Under the pieces are notes generated by a model. The model was not told where the DNA came from. It saw only the letters and a program-made list of their open reading frames with translations, and searched no databases. The position numbers and the translations under genes were made by a program. DNA of 64,000 nt from Clostridiales bacterium (GTDB taxonomy: Bacteria; Bacillota; Clostridia; Saccharofermentanales; DTU023), in NCBI GenBank assembly GCA_028724525.1, contig JAQYCV010000005.1, positions 1-64,000 on the forward strand, in the 5' to 3' direction. Of the stretch, positions 54,079 to 64,000 are shown in pieces (within the stretch, counting starts at the first letter, position 1; each line of letters opens with the position of its first letter).

Positions 54079-54154
54079 GGTCCCGTAGCTCAGTGGATAG
54101 AGCAACGGTTTCCTAAACCGTGTGTCGGAGGTTCGACTCCTCTCGGGATCACCA
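54079..54154 (+). tRNA. tRNA-Arg (CCU anticodon)
   Basis: Acceptor GGTCCCG pairs with CGGGATC (one G-U), discriminator A, encoded CCA at 54152-54154. The anticodon stem-loop ACGGT-TTCCTAA-ACCGT gives anticodon CCT, decoding AGG. D-loop TAGCTCAGTGGATAGAGC and T-loop GTTCGACTC are standard. Confidence 0.97.
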
Positions 54155-54220
54155 GTTCAAAGCCCTGGAGCGATCATTTCAGGGCTTTGCCTTATTAAAG
54201 CAAGTTTGGAGCTTTTCCCT

Positions 54221-55459
54221 ATGTCATTTCTCAGAAGTATGAAACCGCACTCCGCCGGAGAATGGCTACTCATAGGCCTCCTCGCAGTCATGGTGGTAGC
54301 GACAGCGGTGCTCTTCATTACCCAGCCTTTTTTGCGTGACCAGGATGAGGTCCGCCTCCAAGCGATTGAAAACAGTAGCCTGTCATCTGAGGCGACAGAG
54401 GCCCTAGCTATGGCGACCACAGGCGCAACCAGTCCAACAACTCCTGACAGGGCTGGGCAAAATCTCCAGGCCTTGACTGACCGCATGAAGCTCATGGCTA
54501 GTTACAACGGCGATTTTGTCCAAAAGCAGGTCAATCCCATCCTGCGGAACTTACGGTCAGGACAAGCAGAAGAGTCGTTGCCAGAAGAAACCCTGGCCCT
54601 ACCCGGTGGTTTAGCTGTGCCGGACACCAATAGCCAGACCTGGATCGGACAAACTCCGCCTGCCGAAACACAGGCGTCTGAAACCCAGCCGGTTTATACC
54701 GGACCTACGAGCCCGCCGCCCCTCACGCCCCAGGCTAGCCAGGCTGGCCAAGTGACAGGCGAAACCAGTCCGCCCCCTTTGGATCCCAATAGGCAAACCC
54801 AGCCCCAGCAAGTAGGCGAGACCAGCCCTCCGCCTCTTCCTCCGGGTGCCAGCAGTCCGGCCGCCAGCCCGGCTCCTAATCCAGCCCCCGGGCCTAACAC
54901 CCTTCCTGGTCAAACTAGCCCTCCGCCGGGCGCCCCCTCTCCCCAGCAGACCTCACCTGTGCCCAAGCCAGGACAGGCGGGTTCAACTGTCCTGCCCGGG
55001 CCGGAAGTCATTGCCCAGGTTCAGGGGAGCGTTGTCCAATTGATTAATGGGGCCAGGGCCCAAGCAGGCCTCGGCCAGCTATCTAATCCCGGGATCATGC
55101 AGACGATTTCCAGCCAAAGAGCGGGGGAACTCTCTGTTCACTACCACGCTGCTCCCAATACCCACTACCGGCCAGACGGGTCCAATGCCCTTGTCTATAT
55201 TGCCAATACCTATGGCGGCCAATATGCTATGGGGGAATGTGTAGCCTGGTTTGATAATGTTGGCCGCTTGTCGGCACAATTGATCTTTGACGCCTTCATG
55301 AATTCTCCCCCCCACCGCGCTATCATTATGAATGCAGGGGTGGGTAGCATCGGAGTTGGTGTCTACTGTGTGCCCGGACCTGTTCCGGACAATAACACGG
55401 GCGAGCCCAACGATTCCCTGGTGGGCCGCTTCTTTGTCAGCCTGAACTTCGGCAACTAA
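54221..55459 (+). CDS. CAP/SCP-domain protein with an N-terminal membrane anchor and Pro-rich linker
   Basis: A 412-residue protein: uncleaved anchor helix or signal (about residues 13-35), Ser/Thr-rich region, a Pro-rich linker (about 143-260) with four TSPPP repeats (163-167, 182-186, 201-205, 232-236), and a CAP (PR-1/SCP-like) domain (about 265-412) with INGARAQAGLGQLS, GECVAWF and HRAIIMNAGVGSIGVGVY. The linker motif GETSPPPL is identical to the C-terminus of the beta-lactamase-fold lipoprotein at 35515-36708. ATG 54221 is chosen since earlier codons run into the tRNA. Likely a cell-surface protein. Confidence 0.88.
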   Translation: MSFLRSMKPHSAGEWLLIGLLAVMVVATAVLFITQPFLRDQDEVRLQAIENSSLSSEATEALAMATTGATSPTTPDRAGQNLQALTDRMKLMASYNGDFVQKQVNPILRNLRSGQAEESLPEETLALPGGLAVPDTNSQTWIGQTPPAETQASETQPVYTGPTSPPPLTPQASQAGQVTGETSPPPLDPNRQTQPQQVGETSPPPLPPGASSPAASPAPNPAPGPNTLPGQTSPPPGAPSPQQTSPVPKPGQAGSTVLPGPEVIAQVQGSVVQLINGARAQAGLGQLSNPGIMQTISSQRAGELSVHYHAAPNTHYRPDGSNALVYIANTYGGQYAMGECVAWFDNVGRLSAQLIFDAFMNSPPHRAIIMNAGVGSIGVGVYCVPGPVPDNNTGEPNDSLVGRFFVSLNFGN

Positions 55460-55484
55460 GCAGACTTATCCAACTTATTTATAT

Positions 55485-55518
55485 AGCCCTGCGCCCAGCA
55501 AGCGTGGGGCTTTCTATT
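55485..55518 (+). terminator. Intrinsic terminator
   Basis: AGCCCTGCGC (55485-55494) with GCGTGGGGCT (55502-55511; two G-U pairs), then TTTCTATT. It follows the CAP-protein gene by 25 bases. Confidence 0.75.
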
Positions 55519-55758
55519 CCCTCGTAAAGGGGAAGTAATTTCATGTTTTGTTGTTATGACATGTTGCCAAAACTGTCCGCGGCAGGTGGACATACCTGTA
55601 AAGTTCCTTCCTTAAACTAAGGATGCAATCCCATTATATGAGGCTTGAACAGGACTAATCTAAATGTCAAGTTGTTTAGCATGTAATTTACTTAAATTTT
55701 AAACTTGCTATCCTACGGGCTTTTAGACCGATAAAATGCGCAAAGCCTTGTCCTGGAC

Positions 55759-55788
55759 TTATGCACGAACTTATCCACATTATCAACA
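55759..55788 (+). promoter_or_regulatory. Cluster of three DnaA boxes
   Basis: TTATGCACG (55759-55767, one mismatch), TTATCCACA (55771-55779, perfect consensus) and TTATCAACA (55780-55788, one mismatch), all in the same orientation within 30 bp. The second and third are directly adjacent. No dnaA gene or AT-rich unwinding element with DnaA-trios is visible. Confidence 0.65.
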
Positions 55789-55817
55789 GTCCGAAAGCAT
55801 CGAAAAGGAGAAAAAGA

Positions 55818-55874
55818 GTGAAAGTTATTTCAGTTCGCTCGGCAGTGACCAGGTTGAATTTTCTTGCAGACTGA
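55818..55874 (+). CDS. Possible 18-residue leader peptide
   Basis: A GTG codon seven bases after a perfect AAGGAG (55805-55810) opens an 18-codon frame (MKVISVRSAVTRLNFLAD) ending in TGA, 107 bp before upp. It could be a leader peptide, the remnant of a decayed gene, or chance. I know no homologue. Confidence 0.3.
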   Translation: MKVISVRSAVTRLNFLAD

Positions 55875-55933
55875 CTTGTAATTTGCTGATGGCCTCACTA
55901 TTATTTGAAACAATACAGCCTCCTACGGGCTGA

Positions 55934-57608
<1,675 letters not shown>

Positions 57609-57610
57609 CT

Positions 57611-58003
57611 TTATAGATCGCCTAGGATAGATGAGTCAAAGACCTTATCCATGAGCTCCTGGGCAAAAGCTGTTATTTTTTCACGGAAGAGGAGAGCCAT
57701 GGCCAGGAGCACAGCGATAATGATCACAATTTCAATGGTTCCCAGGCCTTCTGTTTTTCGGGCCTTGGCTTGGATCTGGCAGGATAAGTCCCGGAGCCGT
57801 TTGGGATTCATGGGCGGTAGGCGAAAAGCCTTTTTTGGGCCGTAGCATAAGTCCTCTAATCTCTGGGAACTGGCCTGGCTCAAGCAGAGCGAAGCCTGGA
57901 CCAGGGTGGCTTCCTCTAGGGCCAGGTCGGCTAAGCTTTTCTCATTCTCATTGGCTTCGTCTTTAAAGCTCTTGCCTTCTTCTTGGGGGGATAAATTTTT
58001 CAT
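57611..58003 (-). CDS. Flp-type (type IVb) prepilin with an unusually long leader
   Basis: A 130-residue protein with one hydrophobic segment near the C-terminus: EGLGTIEIVIIIAVLLAMALL (residues about 86-106). A prepilin peptidase site is plausible at Gly-Leu just before it, placing the conserved Glu at +5 of the mature protein. The charged, Leu/Ala/Glu/Ser-rich leader before it is about 87 residues, far longer than usual for Flp prepilins. ATG 58003 has a good GAAGGAAAG; an internal Met at residue 65 lacks one. Mature pilin would be ~43 residues. Confidence 0.8.
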   Translation of the reverse strand: MKNLSPQEEGKSFKDEANENEKSLADLALEEATLVQASLCLSQASSQRLEDLCYGPKKAFRLPPMNPKRLRDLSCQIQAKARKTEGLGTIEIVIIIAVLLAMALLFREKITAFAQELMDKVFDSSILGDL

Positions 58004-58039
58004 ACTTTCCTTCTTTCTTAGCGCATTTGCGCGCCATTG

Positions 58040-59632
58040 CTAAATTTGGAGTTGGAGGAGGGCGGGTAGGGCAGAGATGGCCATGATCAAAATGAGGTCA
58101 TAGGTCATGGGCAGGAGGATATGGAGTCCTTTTTTGGCGAGCTGCTCCCGCATGGCATTGCGATAATGGTCTTGGGTCCGCTGGGCTTGGAGCCTGAGCA
58201 GGGTCACTTGACTTTCGGAACCTTCGCGGGCGTAGCGGGTGATGAGGTGGAGGGTTTGGGCAATCTCTGCCTGCCTTCTTTTGCCCGCGAGATTTTCGAG
58301 AACCTCCACTGCACCCAAGCCGCTTTCTAGCTCTTGTTTGACTTCCAAGAGGTCGTGCTGGAGGACACTTAAGGGCGCTTTTCTCTTCCGACCTAAGGGC
58401 AGCTTCTTCTGCTTCTTCTTCTCGGAGACTTGTTCGGCCCTGGGCAGGAGGCAGATAAGGGCGAGGGCTAGACTGCGGTCCAGGCTGAGGGCACTTTCCA
58501 GGAGAATGGCCAGGAGGTTCAAAAAAGCGGGGTATTCTGCCTGCTCGGACCGGGCCAGAGACTTAGCCCCCTCCCGCAAGCGTGCATCGGGATAGTAAAA
58601 GGCTAATCCGGCAAAGAACAAGGAGAGGGGGCTTCGGGTGATGGCAAGGCCCAAGCCGAGACCAGAGAGACTATAGAGGAGTTTTTGCCGTGTGAACCGG
58701 ATCCAGGTCAGCTGGGGGTCCGGACCAAAACTGCCGAGCTCTCGTAAAACTTTCCGTCGCCAGGGCTCTGGGTAGGCCCGGCCCACCAGCCTTGCCCAGG
58801 ACTGGTAGAAGGTCTGCTGCCAAGTCCCTGTCGCAAGTGGAGGAAGCTTGAGGTCAGGATAGGGGGGAGATTGGAGCCCCTCCCGCAACATTTTGAGGGC
58901 CAAGATCAGACCCAGGACTGACAAGACCAGCAAGACAGACTGCAGATAGGGCCAGGCTGGCAGTGGGGAGAAGTCTTGCATGTAGGTGGTTTGATTGAGG
59001 ATCCAGGAGAGGGCAAAGGGGAGGAGGGCCATGATAGCGGCTTCTGTTAGAGAGGCCGCGAGCTCAGCTTCCAGCTCTGCCTTCAGTTCAAGCTTTTTTT
59101 GCAAGGCATCTCGGTGTAATTCCAGAAAGACATCGTAGCGACCACCCTTCTCCACCAAGCTGGCGAGGGCATGGGCGAAGCTTCGGAGGTCAGCCTGCCG
59201 AAAGTTCTGGGCAAAGGCTTCCAAGGCCTGGCGCAAAGCAAGGCCTGCGTAAATGTTCAAAGATAATTGCTGGACGGCGGCATGGACTTTGCCCCGGGCG
59301 GGCAAGTCAGACCTGAGCTTTTGGCCAGCCTCCGCTAGAGAAAGTTCCAAGTTGCGGCCTGCGGATACTGCAGAGGCCAGATAGGAGAGAAAAACTGCAA
59401 AATCCTTTTCCTCCTGGCCTTCTAGGCGGGCGATCTGGAGCTTTTGCCAGGATCTTGCCAGGAGCCAGAGGAGGCCGGGACCCCAGAGGAGGGCTAGGCG
59501 GGCAGAACCGGGAAAGGCCAGGCTGGCCAGGATGAGCATGAATAGGCTCAAGGCCCAGGCCATAACCTGGTCTCGGGATATTCGGCCTATCCAAGATTTG
59601 ATGGTGGGTCCAAAACTCGACATGGGTCTCAA
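58040..59632 (-). CDS. Fused TadB-TadC-like type II secretion F-family protein
   Basis: A 530-residue membrane protein containing two T2SS-F domains. The first (about residues 60-275) is TadB-like (FLSYLASAVSAGRNLELSLAEAG; LRQALEAFAQNFRQADLRSF; LVEKGGRYDVFLEL); the second (about 355-530) is TadC-like (PAFLNLLAILLESALSLDRSLALAL; ELESGLGAVEVLENLA; RNAMREQLAKKGLHILLPMTYDLIL). In most Tad loci these are separate proteins of about 300 residues. The start is TTG 59632, overlapping the tadA stop, or ATG 59623. Confidence 0.88.
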   Translation of the reverse strand: MRPMSSFGPTIKSWIGRISRDQVMAWALSLFMLILASLAFPGSARLALLWGPGLLWLLARSWQKLQIARLEGQEEKDFAVFLSYLASAVSAGRNLELSLAEAGQKLRSDLPARGKVHAAVQQLSLNIYAGLALRQALEAFAQNFRQADLRSFAHALASLVEKGGRYDVFLELHRDALQKKLELKAELEAELAASLTEAAIMALLPFALSWILNQTTYMQDFSPLPAWPYLQSVLLVLSVLGLILALKMLREGLQSPPYPDLKLPPLATGTWQQTFYQSWARLVGRAYPEPWRRKVLRELGSFGPDPQLTWIRFTRQKLLYSLSGLGLGLAITRSPLSLFFAGLAFYYPDARLREGAKSLARSEQAEYPAFLNLLAILLESALSLDRSLALALICLLPRAEQVSEKKKQKKLPLGRKRKAPLSVLQHDLLEVKQELESGLGAVEVLENLAGKRRQAEIAQTLHLITRYAREGSESQVTLLRLQAQRTQDHYRNAMREQLAKKGLHILLPMTYDLILIMAISALPALLQLQI

Positions 59633-60795
59633 CGCGCCCTGCTTGCTTGGAGCTTGCCCTCCTGGTCTCGCACGAAGAGGGGGACCAGGCTTAGATTATC
59701 CTCTCCCTTAGCTTGCGGGGCGACCAGGCTGTGAACCTGACGCTTACCATTGGGTAAGCGCTCTAGGTGAACGATATAGTCGAGTGAACTGTAGAGCATA
59801 TGGCGGACAGCCGCCCAGGGGAGGTCCAGGCGGAGGAGCAGGAGGAGGGCTAGGCGGTCTAGCATATCCTCGGGACTATTGGCGTGCCCCGAAGACATGG
59901 AGCCTGGGTGGCCAGACCGCATGGCTTCAATCATGGCATAGGCCTCCTCCCCTCTCACCTCGCCGACAATAATGCGGTCAGGCCGGAGGCGGAGAGCGGC
60001 CCGGATCAGACTTTCTAAGCTCAAAGCCCCCTTGCCATCCGGGCCAGGTTCTCTGGCTTCTAAGCGCAGGAGATTGGGAACCCCTTGCAAGTCCAATTCT
60101 GCTGTATCTTCTATGGTGATGACCCGGGTATCCGGTGGAATGGCCCCAGACAGGGCATTGAGAAAGCTGGTCTTGCCTGTGCCCGTGCCACCTGAAATGA
60201 AAATATTCTTGCGCTCTTTTACTGCAGTCGCTAAAAAACTGGCGAGTTCCGCTGTCAGAGAATCTCTTAGGACCAATTCCTTGAGCTGGGGGCGGAAATT
60301 TCTAAAGCGGCGGAGGGAGAGGGCTGGTCCGTCTGGACTGGCAGGAGGCAGGACGGCCTGCATGCGGGAGCCGTCTGCAAATCGCAAGGATCCTAGGGGC
60401 TTTTGCTCGTTGATATTGCGGTTGGCCCGGCCAAAACACCGGTGGATCATGCGGAGGAGGTGGTCCTGGTCATCAAAGGCTAGGGGGGCTTGGCTGACCC
60501 GACCTCCTTTTTCAATGAAAATCTGGTCGGGTCCATTAACCATGATTTCTGTAATGGCGGCATCTTCCAGGAGGTCTTGTAAAATATCCAAGCCCCGCAT
60601 GGTGTTATACAGAGACCGGGCCAGGTCCTGCTTGGCCTTGAGGCTGAGGTCGGACCCTTCATAGGCCTTGCCGACAAATTCGGCCAAGACCTTTTTAAGT
60701 TCATCATCTGAACAAGCCTCGATTCCAGGCTGGGCCAGGAGGGCTTTGGCGATAAGGGCTTGGCGGTCTTTATAGCTGAGCGGGGAGGGGGACAT
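59629..60795 (-). CDS. tadA: Tad secretion ATPase TadA/CpaF
   Basis: A 388-residue hexameric motor ATPase: Walker A ISGGTGTGKTSFLNAL, Asp and His boxes in VITIEDTAELDL and MRSGHPGSMSSGHANSPEDML, Walker B RIIVGEVRGEEAY. Slightly shorter at the N-terminus than many CpaF proteins. It overlaps the upstream TadZ-like gene by 26 bases and the downstream TadBC gene by four, so the operon is tightly coupled. Confidence 0.95.
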   Translation of the reverse strand: MSPSPLSYKDRQALIAKALLAQPGIEACSDDELKKVLAEFVGKAYEGSDLSLKAKQDLARSLYNTMRGLDILQDLLEDAAITEIMVNGPDQIFIEKGGRVSQAPLAFDDQDHLLRMIHRCFGRANRNINEQKPLGSLRFADGSRMQAVLPPASPDGPALSLRRFRNFRPQLKELVLRDSLTAELASFLATAVKERKNIFISGGTGTGKTSFLNALSGAIPPDTRVITIEDTAELDLQGVPNLLRLEAREPGPDGKGALSLESLIRAALRLRPDRIIVGEVRGEEAYAMIEAMRSGHPGSMSSGHANSPEDMLDRLALLLLLRLDLPWAAVRHMLYSSLDYIVHLERLPNGKRQVHSLVAPQAKGEDNLSLVPLFVRDQEGKLQASRAR

Positions 60796-61738
60796 GACTG
60801 GGGCTCCTTACTGTTAAGTTCAGGTCGTAGGGATTAAGGGGGACAAAGTGGACACTGGGCGGGAGGCTAGCGATGAGCTTTTGCATTTCTTGGCGCGCGG
60901 CCTGGGCTGCATAGTCTTGGGCCCGGGGCATCTCCGCCACGAAAACATCCGCTAGGCCAATGAGAGCACGGAGGGCGGAAAAGGGTAGGGTTCCTAGTTC
61001 TACCAAACCGGTTGAGCTCTCTGACCGAGTCCCGATAAAGAGATGAAAGAGCTTCATGACTTCTTTTTGACTTTCCAGGTCAGCAAGGATCAAATCCTCT
61101 GCCCGTCCCCCGGTCCTCAGGGCATAGAGGCCTCGGCCCTGGGCCTCAAAGCAGGGGCCTAGGGCATCGTAATCACTCCTGGCCCCTGTGCTGAGCAATA
61201 AGAGGAGTGAGGAGAGTTCGGGGCCAGGAGTGAAAGCGAGGGGGAGGGAAACTTGATAGGCTGGAGCCATGGGGAAATAGTAGAGAGGCCGGCCTAGACT
61301 GGCCTGCTGGCGGGAGAAGTTCTGCAGCCAGAGCTGACGGAGACGGGGGTTAAAACTGTAGACCATGACCAGGGGTTTTTGCGAGATTCCCCCTGGGGCT
61401 GCCCGGGCGAGACTCTGGTCCAAGAGGCGCATGACTTCTTGCAGCCTCATCCCTTGACTGAGGACTTCCTTCTGCCAGGGACGGGCCTTGCGGGTCTTTT
61501 TGACCTGAGGATAGGCGGCTAGATTTTGTTTGAGACTGGGATTCAGGGGAAAATCTTCTGCCAAAATCAGGAGGTCCCAGGCCTTATCCCTCGCCAGGAC
61601 CCGGTCAGCTTGGTCCCTGGCGCTCACACTGTGGCAGCTATAGTTCCGGCCTGGAGCCTGGTTCAATAGACGGGTCAGGCGACTAGCAAAAACCGAATCT
61701 GGGTCTAGCATGAGGATTTTCGCGGGTGAGGGTGACAA
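60770..61738 (-). CDS. TadZ/CpaE-like protein without a P-loop
   Basis: A 322-residue protein at the position of TadZ. The N-terminal ~100 residues look like a degenerate receiver domain (ILMLDPDSVFASRL; LLILAEDF). The C-terminal part should be a MinD/ParA-like ATPase, but where GKGGVGKTT would be expected the sequence reads YSFNPRLRQLWLQNF, so it probably cannot bind ATP canonically. It may serve only as a polar localisation scaffold. First gene of the locus; start ATG 61738. Confidence 0.7.
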   Translation of the reverse strand: MSPSPAKILMLDPDSVFASRLTRLLNQAPGRNYSCHSVSARDQADRVLARDKAWDLLILAEDFPLNPSLKQNLAAYPQVKKTRKARPWQKEVLSQGMRLQEVMRLLDQSLARAAPGGISQKPLVMVYSFNPRLRQLWLQNFSRQQASLGRPLYYFPMAPAYQVSLPLAFTPGPELSSLLLLLSTGARSDYDALGPCFEAQGRGLYALRTGGRAEDLILADLESQKEVMKLFHLFIGTRSESSTGLVELGTLPFSALRALIGLADVFVAEMPRAQDYAAQAARQEMQKLIASLPPSVHFVPLNPYDLNLTVRSPSHVPLPAQL

Positions 61739-62044
61739 AGGGCTTCCTCCTGTTGGATTTGTGATTTTCTGGCTTTTGACCTGTGAAAGTCTGACTGGAG
61801 TTTAGGCCATAAGGGTGGGCGGCCGAGGAGGATTCGTTCGACAAAAGCGCCTAATAGCTGTCAAGATTCGACAAAATGGCGGCATGTGGCTTATTTTGTG
61901 GCAAAATTTACTTGCTATTTCCTGATGGCCCAATCATCATAAGAAAGCACGTTTTGCCGGGACCCCTCTCCCGGCTTTCAGCTAAGCCGCCAGCAGGCGT
62001 CTTTATGCTTATAGATAAAAGAGAAAAGGAATATAGGAAAAGAT
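61739..62044. other. Divergent intergenic region upstream of metK
   Basis: 306 bp with no credible gene. It contains two TTCGACAAAA direct repeats 30 bp apart (61837-61846, 61867-61876), a small hairpin GCCGGGA/TCCCGGC (61956-61975) and promoters for the tad operon and metK. No S-box (SAM-I) or SMK-box riboswitch pattern is recognisable. Confidence 0.55.
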
Positions 62045-63232
62045 ATGACAAAGAAGACCATTCAGTACATCAGCTCCGAATCTGTCACGGAAGGTCATCC
62101 CGATAAGGTTTGTGACCAAATCGCAGACGCAATTTTGGACGAACTCTTGAAGCAGGACCCCCTCTCCCGGGTCGCCTGTGAGGTGGTTGCCTCTACCGGC
62201 CTGGTCCTGGTCATGGGGGAAATTACCACCAAGGCCTACTGTGATATCCCTAGCGTGGTTAAAAAGACCCTCCGTGATATTGGCTACTGCGATCGCTTCG
62301 CCGGTTTTGACGCGGACTCCTGTGCCATTTTGACCAGTATTAATGAACAGTCTCCTGACATTGCTTTAGGGGTCAATCAATCTCTGGAAGCCAAGGCCGG
62401 GGCTAGCGACTTTACCTTGGGCGCTGGTGACCAGGGCATCATGTTTGGCTATGCCTGCCGGGATACCGAAGATTTCATGCCCTTGCCCATCACCCTAGCC
62501 CACCGCCTCTGCAAGGGCCTGGCTGATGCTAGAAAATCAGGCCGGGCAAAAAGCTTCCTGCCAGACGGCAAGGCCCAGGTCACCGTCTGCTACGAAGACG
62601 GCAAGCCCCAGTATATTGACACCGTGGTAGTCTCTACCCAGCACCGGGCAGAGGCCAGCCTAGAGGAAGTCAAGGAAGAAGTTTTCCAGGAAGTGATTTA
62701 CAAGGTCCTGCCCCAGGAACTCCTGCGGCCGGAGACCAAGTATTACATTAACCCCACCGGACGTTTTGTGGTGGGTGGCCCCCAAGGTGACTCCGGCCTC
62801 ACAGGCCGTAAGCTGATTGTTGATACCTACGGGGGTTTCTCCCGCCATGGCGGCGGTTCCTTCTCCGGCAAGGATCCGACCAAGGTTGACCGGTCTGCCT
62901 CCTACGCTGCCCGCTATGTGGCCAAAAACCTGGTTGCTGCTGGCCTGGCCGACCGGGCAGAAGTCCTTTTGGCCTACGCCATTGGGGTTGCAGAGCCTGT
63001 GGCTATTGATGTGGACTGCTTTGGTACAGGCAAGCTCCCAGAGGGGGAGATTGCCCAAATTGTCCGCGACCATTTTGACCTCCGTCCCCAAGCGATTATC
63101 AGCAATTTTGACTTGCAAAGACCTCTCTACCGAGAATTGGCTGCCTATGGCCACTTTGGTCGCCCAGACTTAGACCTGCCTTGGGAAAGACTGGATAAAG
63201 TTGATCTCCTTAGAAAAGCGGCTGATCTCTAG
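62045..63232 (+). CDS. metK: S-adenosylmethionine synthetase
   Basis: A 395-residue enzyme forming S-adenosylmethionine from methionine and ATP. Signature segments: [18 protein letters not shown] at the N-terminus, [12 protein letters not shown], and [25 protein letters not shown]-type site before ATG 62045. Overlaps the comFC-like gene by 32 bases. Confidence 0.97.
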   Translation: MTKKTIQYISSESVTEGHPDKVCDQIADAILDELLKQDPLSRVACEVVASTGLVLVMGEITTKAYCDIPSVVKKTLRDIGYCDRFAGFDADSCAILTSINEQSPDIALGVNQSLEAKAGASDFTLGAGDQGIMFGYACRDTEDFMPLPITLAHRLCKGLADARKSGRAKSFLPDGKAQVTVCYEDGKPQYIDTVVVSTQHRAEASLEEVKEEVFQEVIYKVLPQELLRPETKYYINPTGRFVVGGPQGDSGLTGRKLIVDTYGGFSRHGGGSFSGKDPTKVDRSASYAARYVAKNLVAAGLADRAEVLLAYAIGVAEPVAIDVDCFGTGKLPEGEIAQIVRDHFDLRPQAIISNFDLQRPLYRELAAYGHFGRPDLDLPWERLDKVDLLRKAADL

Positions 63233-63980
63233 GGCCCTGGGCCAGCTTTTGGACTGCCAGGTCTGCCTCTTGTGCGGCCAGACCCTCTGGCAGGAACAAG
63301 GCCGCCTGCCTGCTTGGCTATGTAAAAACACGGGCCAGCCGGCCTGGGACCTGAGCCAGCTCACTTCTTGGCTTTGCCCCAGCTGCCTGGCCCGTCTCCC
63401 TCTTCACACCGAGGGCTGGCAGCGTCTTCCTGGGTCAGGGATTCCCCTGGCCTTTGTTTTTACCTATGAAGACCCTATCCGCCAGGCCTTTCTCAATCTC
63501 AAGTTTTCCGGCCAGCGCCTGGCTGCAGACCTCTTAGCCCGGGCCGCAGCCTTTCGTTTAAAGCAACTCGGCTACTGGCCCCAGGGCTTGATCCCCCTGC
63601 CCCTCGGTTCCCGCCGGCTCAAGGAGAGAGGCTACAACCAGGCTACTTTAATTTGCCGGTCCCTGGCCCCCCTCATAGGGGCTGAAGTCTTAGACTCCTG
63701 CCTCATTCGGGTCCGGGAGACCCCGCCTCAGACCCGGATGCCCAGTGCTGCCGCAAGATGCGCCAATGTCCGGGGGGCCTTTGCCCTCCATCCGGCCTTT
63801 GACGTCCGGTCTTGGTGGACCCGGCCCCTCTTGCTCATAGATGATATTTTTACGTCTGGGGCTAGCCTGGGCGAAGGGGCCAGACTGGTCTGGCAGGCCC
63901 AGTTGCCAGTCCGAGCCTTGGCCCTGGGTCAGGAGTTATTTTCGCCAAGCCTCACACAAAAGTCTGTAAATACGCTATGA
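63201..63980 (+). CDS. comFC: ComFC-like phosphoribosyltransferase domain protein
   Basis: A 259-residue protein with an N-terminal Cys-rich zinc-binding region (CLLCG and CPSC, residues about 22-65) and a C-terminal PRTase fold: [21 protein letters not shown] and the PRPP loop [13 protein letters not shown]. Homologues (ComFC/GntX) support DNA uptake in competent bacteria, perhaps in concert with a DprA/ComFA step. It starts at TTG 63201 within the metK end, with only a poor ribosome-binding site, probably by translational coupling. Confidence 0.88.
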   Translation: MISLEKRLISRALGQLLDCQVCLLCGQTLWQEQGRLPAWLCKNTGQPAWDLSQLTSWLCPSCLARLPLHTEGWQRLPGSGIPLAFVFTYEDPIRQAFLNLKFSGQRLAADLLARAAAFRLKQLGYWPQGLIPLPLGSRRLKERGYNQATLICRSLAPLIGAEVLDSCLIRVRETPPQTRMPSAAARCANVRGAFALHPAFDVRSWWTRPLLLIDDIFTSGASLGEGARLVWQAQLPVRALALGQELFSPSLTQKSVNTL

Positions 63981-64000
63981 TAAGACTACCCGGAAGGTAT

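Noticed and set aside
61739-62044. SAM riboswitch upstream of metK
   Set aside because: No S-box, SAM-II or SMK core pattern can be seen; only short direct repeats and one small hairpin.

Overview
The window looks like chromosomal DNA of a moderately GC-rich (roughly 50%, estimated by eye) Gram-positive fermentative bacterium of the Bacillota, possibly an anaerobic coccus of the Peptoniphilaceae/Tissierellia type. The phylum-level reading rests on a class A sortase, several lipoproteins, ECF-transporter S components, strong AGGAGG-type ribosome-binding sites, an ntpFIKECGABD-type V-ATPase operon in the Enterococcus hirae order, and a Tad locus without a secretin. The lower-rank guess is weak. 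I see no phage, insertion sequence or CRISPR array. Most of the window is compact core-type chromosome.

Layout. 1-8.3 kb: a partial ABC ATPase with an internally duplicated ABC-2 permease, an orphan sortase, then a TetR regulator with a two-gene ABC exporter and two matching 16-bp candidate operators. 8.3-11.5 kb: tRNA-Ser, a LysR regulator, a small Smr protein and a MATE exporter. 11.6-20.3 kb: a nine-gene V-type ATPase operon whose ring subunit keeps the complete Na+-binding residue set. 20.4-23.5 kb: an ECF S component overlapping a uridine-kinase-like gene, mnmA, and a second ECF S component. 23.5-33.1 kb: a seven-gene peptide-uptake operon (two permeases, two ATPases, binding protein, creatininase-family amidohydrolase, M42 aminopeptidase), divergent from a DegT-family protein and a GntR regulator across a region rich in dyads. 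33.1-46.7 kb: mixed metabolism and envelope genes (dihydrolipoyl dehydrogenase, flavin reductases, a beta-lactamase-fold lipoprotein, metallophosphoesterase, MATE, AlkD-like protein, glycosyltransferase, SDR epimerase, urocanate hydratase). 46.9-55.5 kb: S41 peptidase, nitroreductase, MalY-type lyase, a lipoprotein, a tandem mgtE pair behind a structured leader, tRNA-Arg and a CAP-domain protein. 55.5-64 kb: a DnaA-box cluster, upp, a very compact Tad pilus locus on the minus strand, metK and comFC.

The least ordinary parts are: the five-gene Tad locus (fused TadB-TadC, TadZ-like protein without a P-loop, pilin with a very long leader, FHA protein, no peptidase or minor pilins nearby); the tandem full-length plus truncated MgtE pair behind a leader with two mutually exclusive hairpins; the TetR operator pair; the divergent peptide-operon/GntR control region; and an identical GETSPPPL motif in two unrelated exported proteins. 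All functional assignments come from reading motifs in the sequence; no database search was run.
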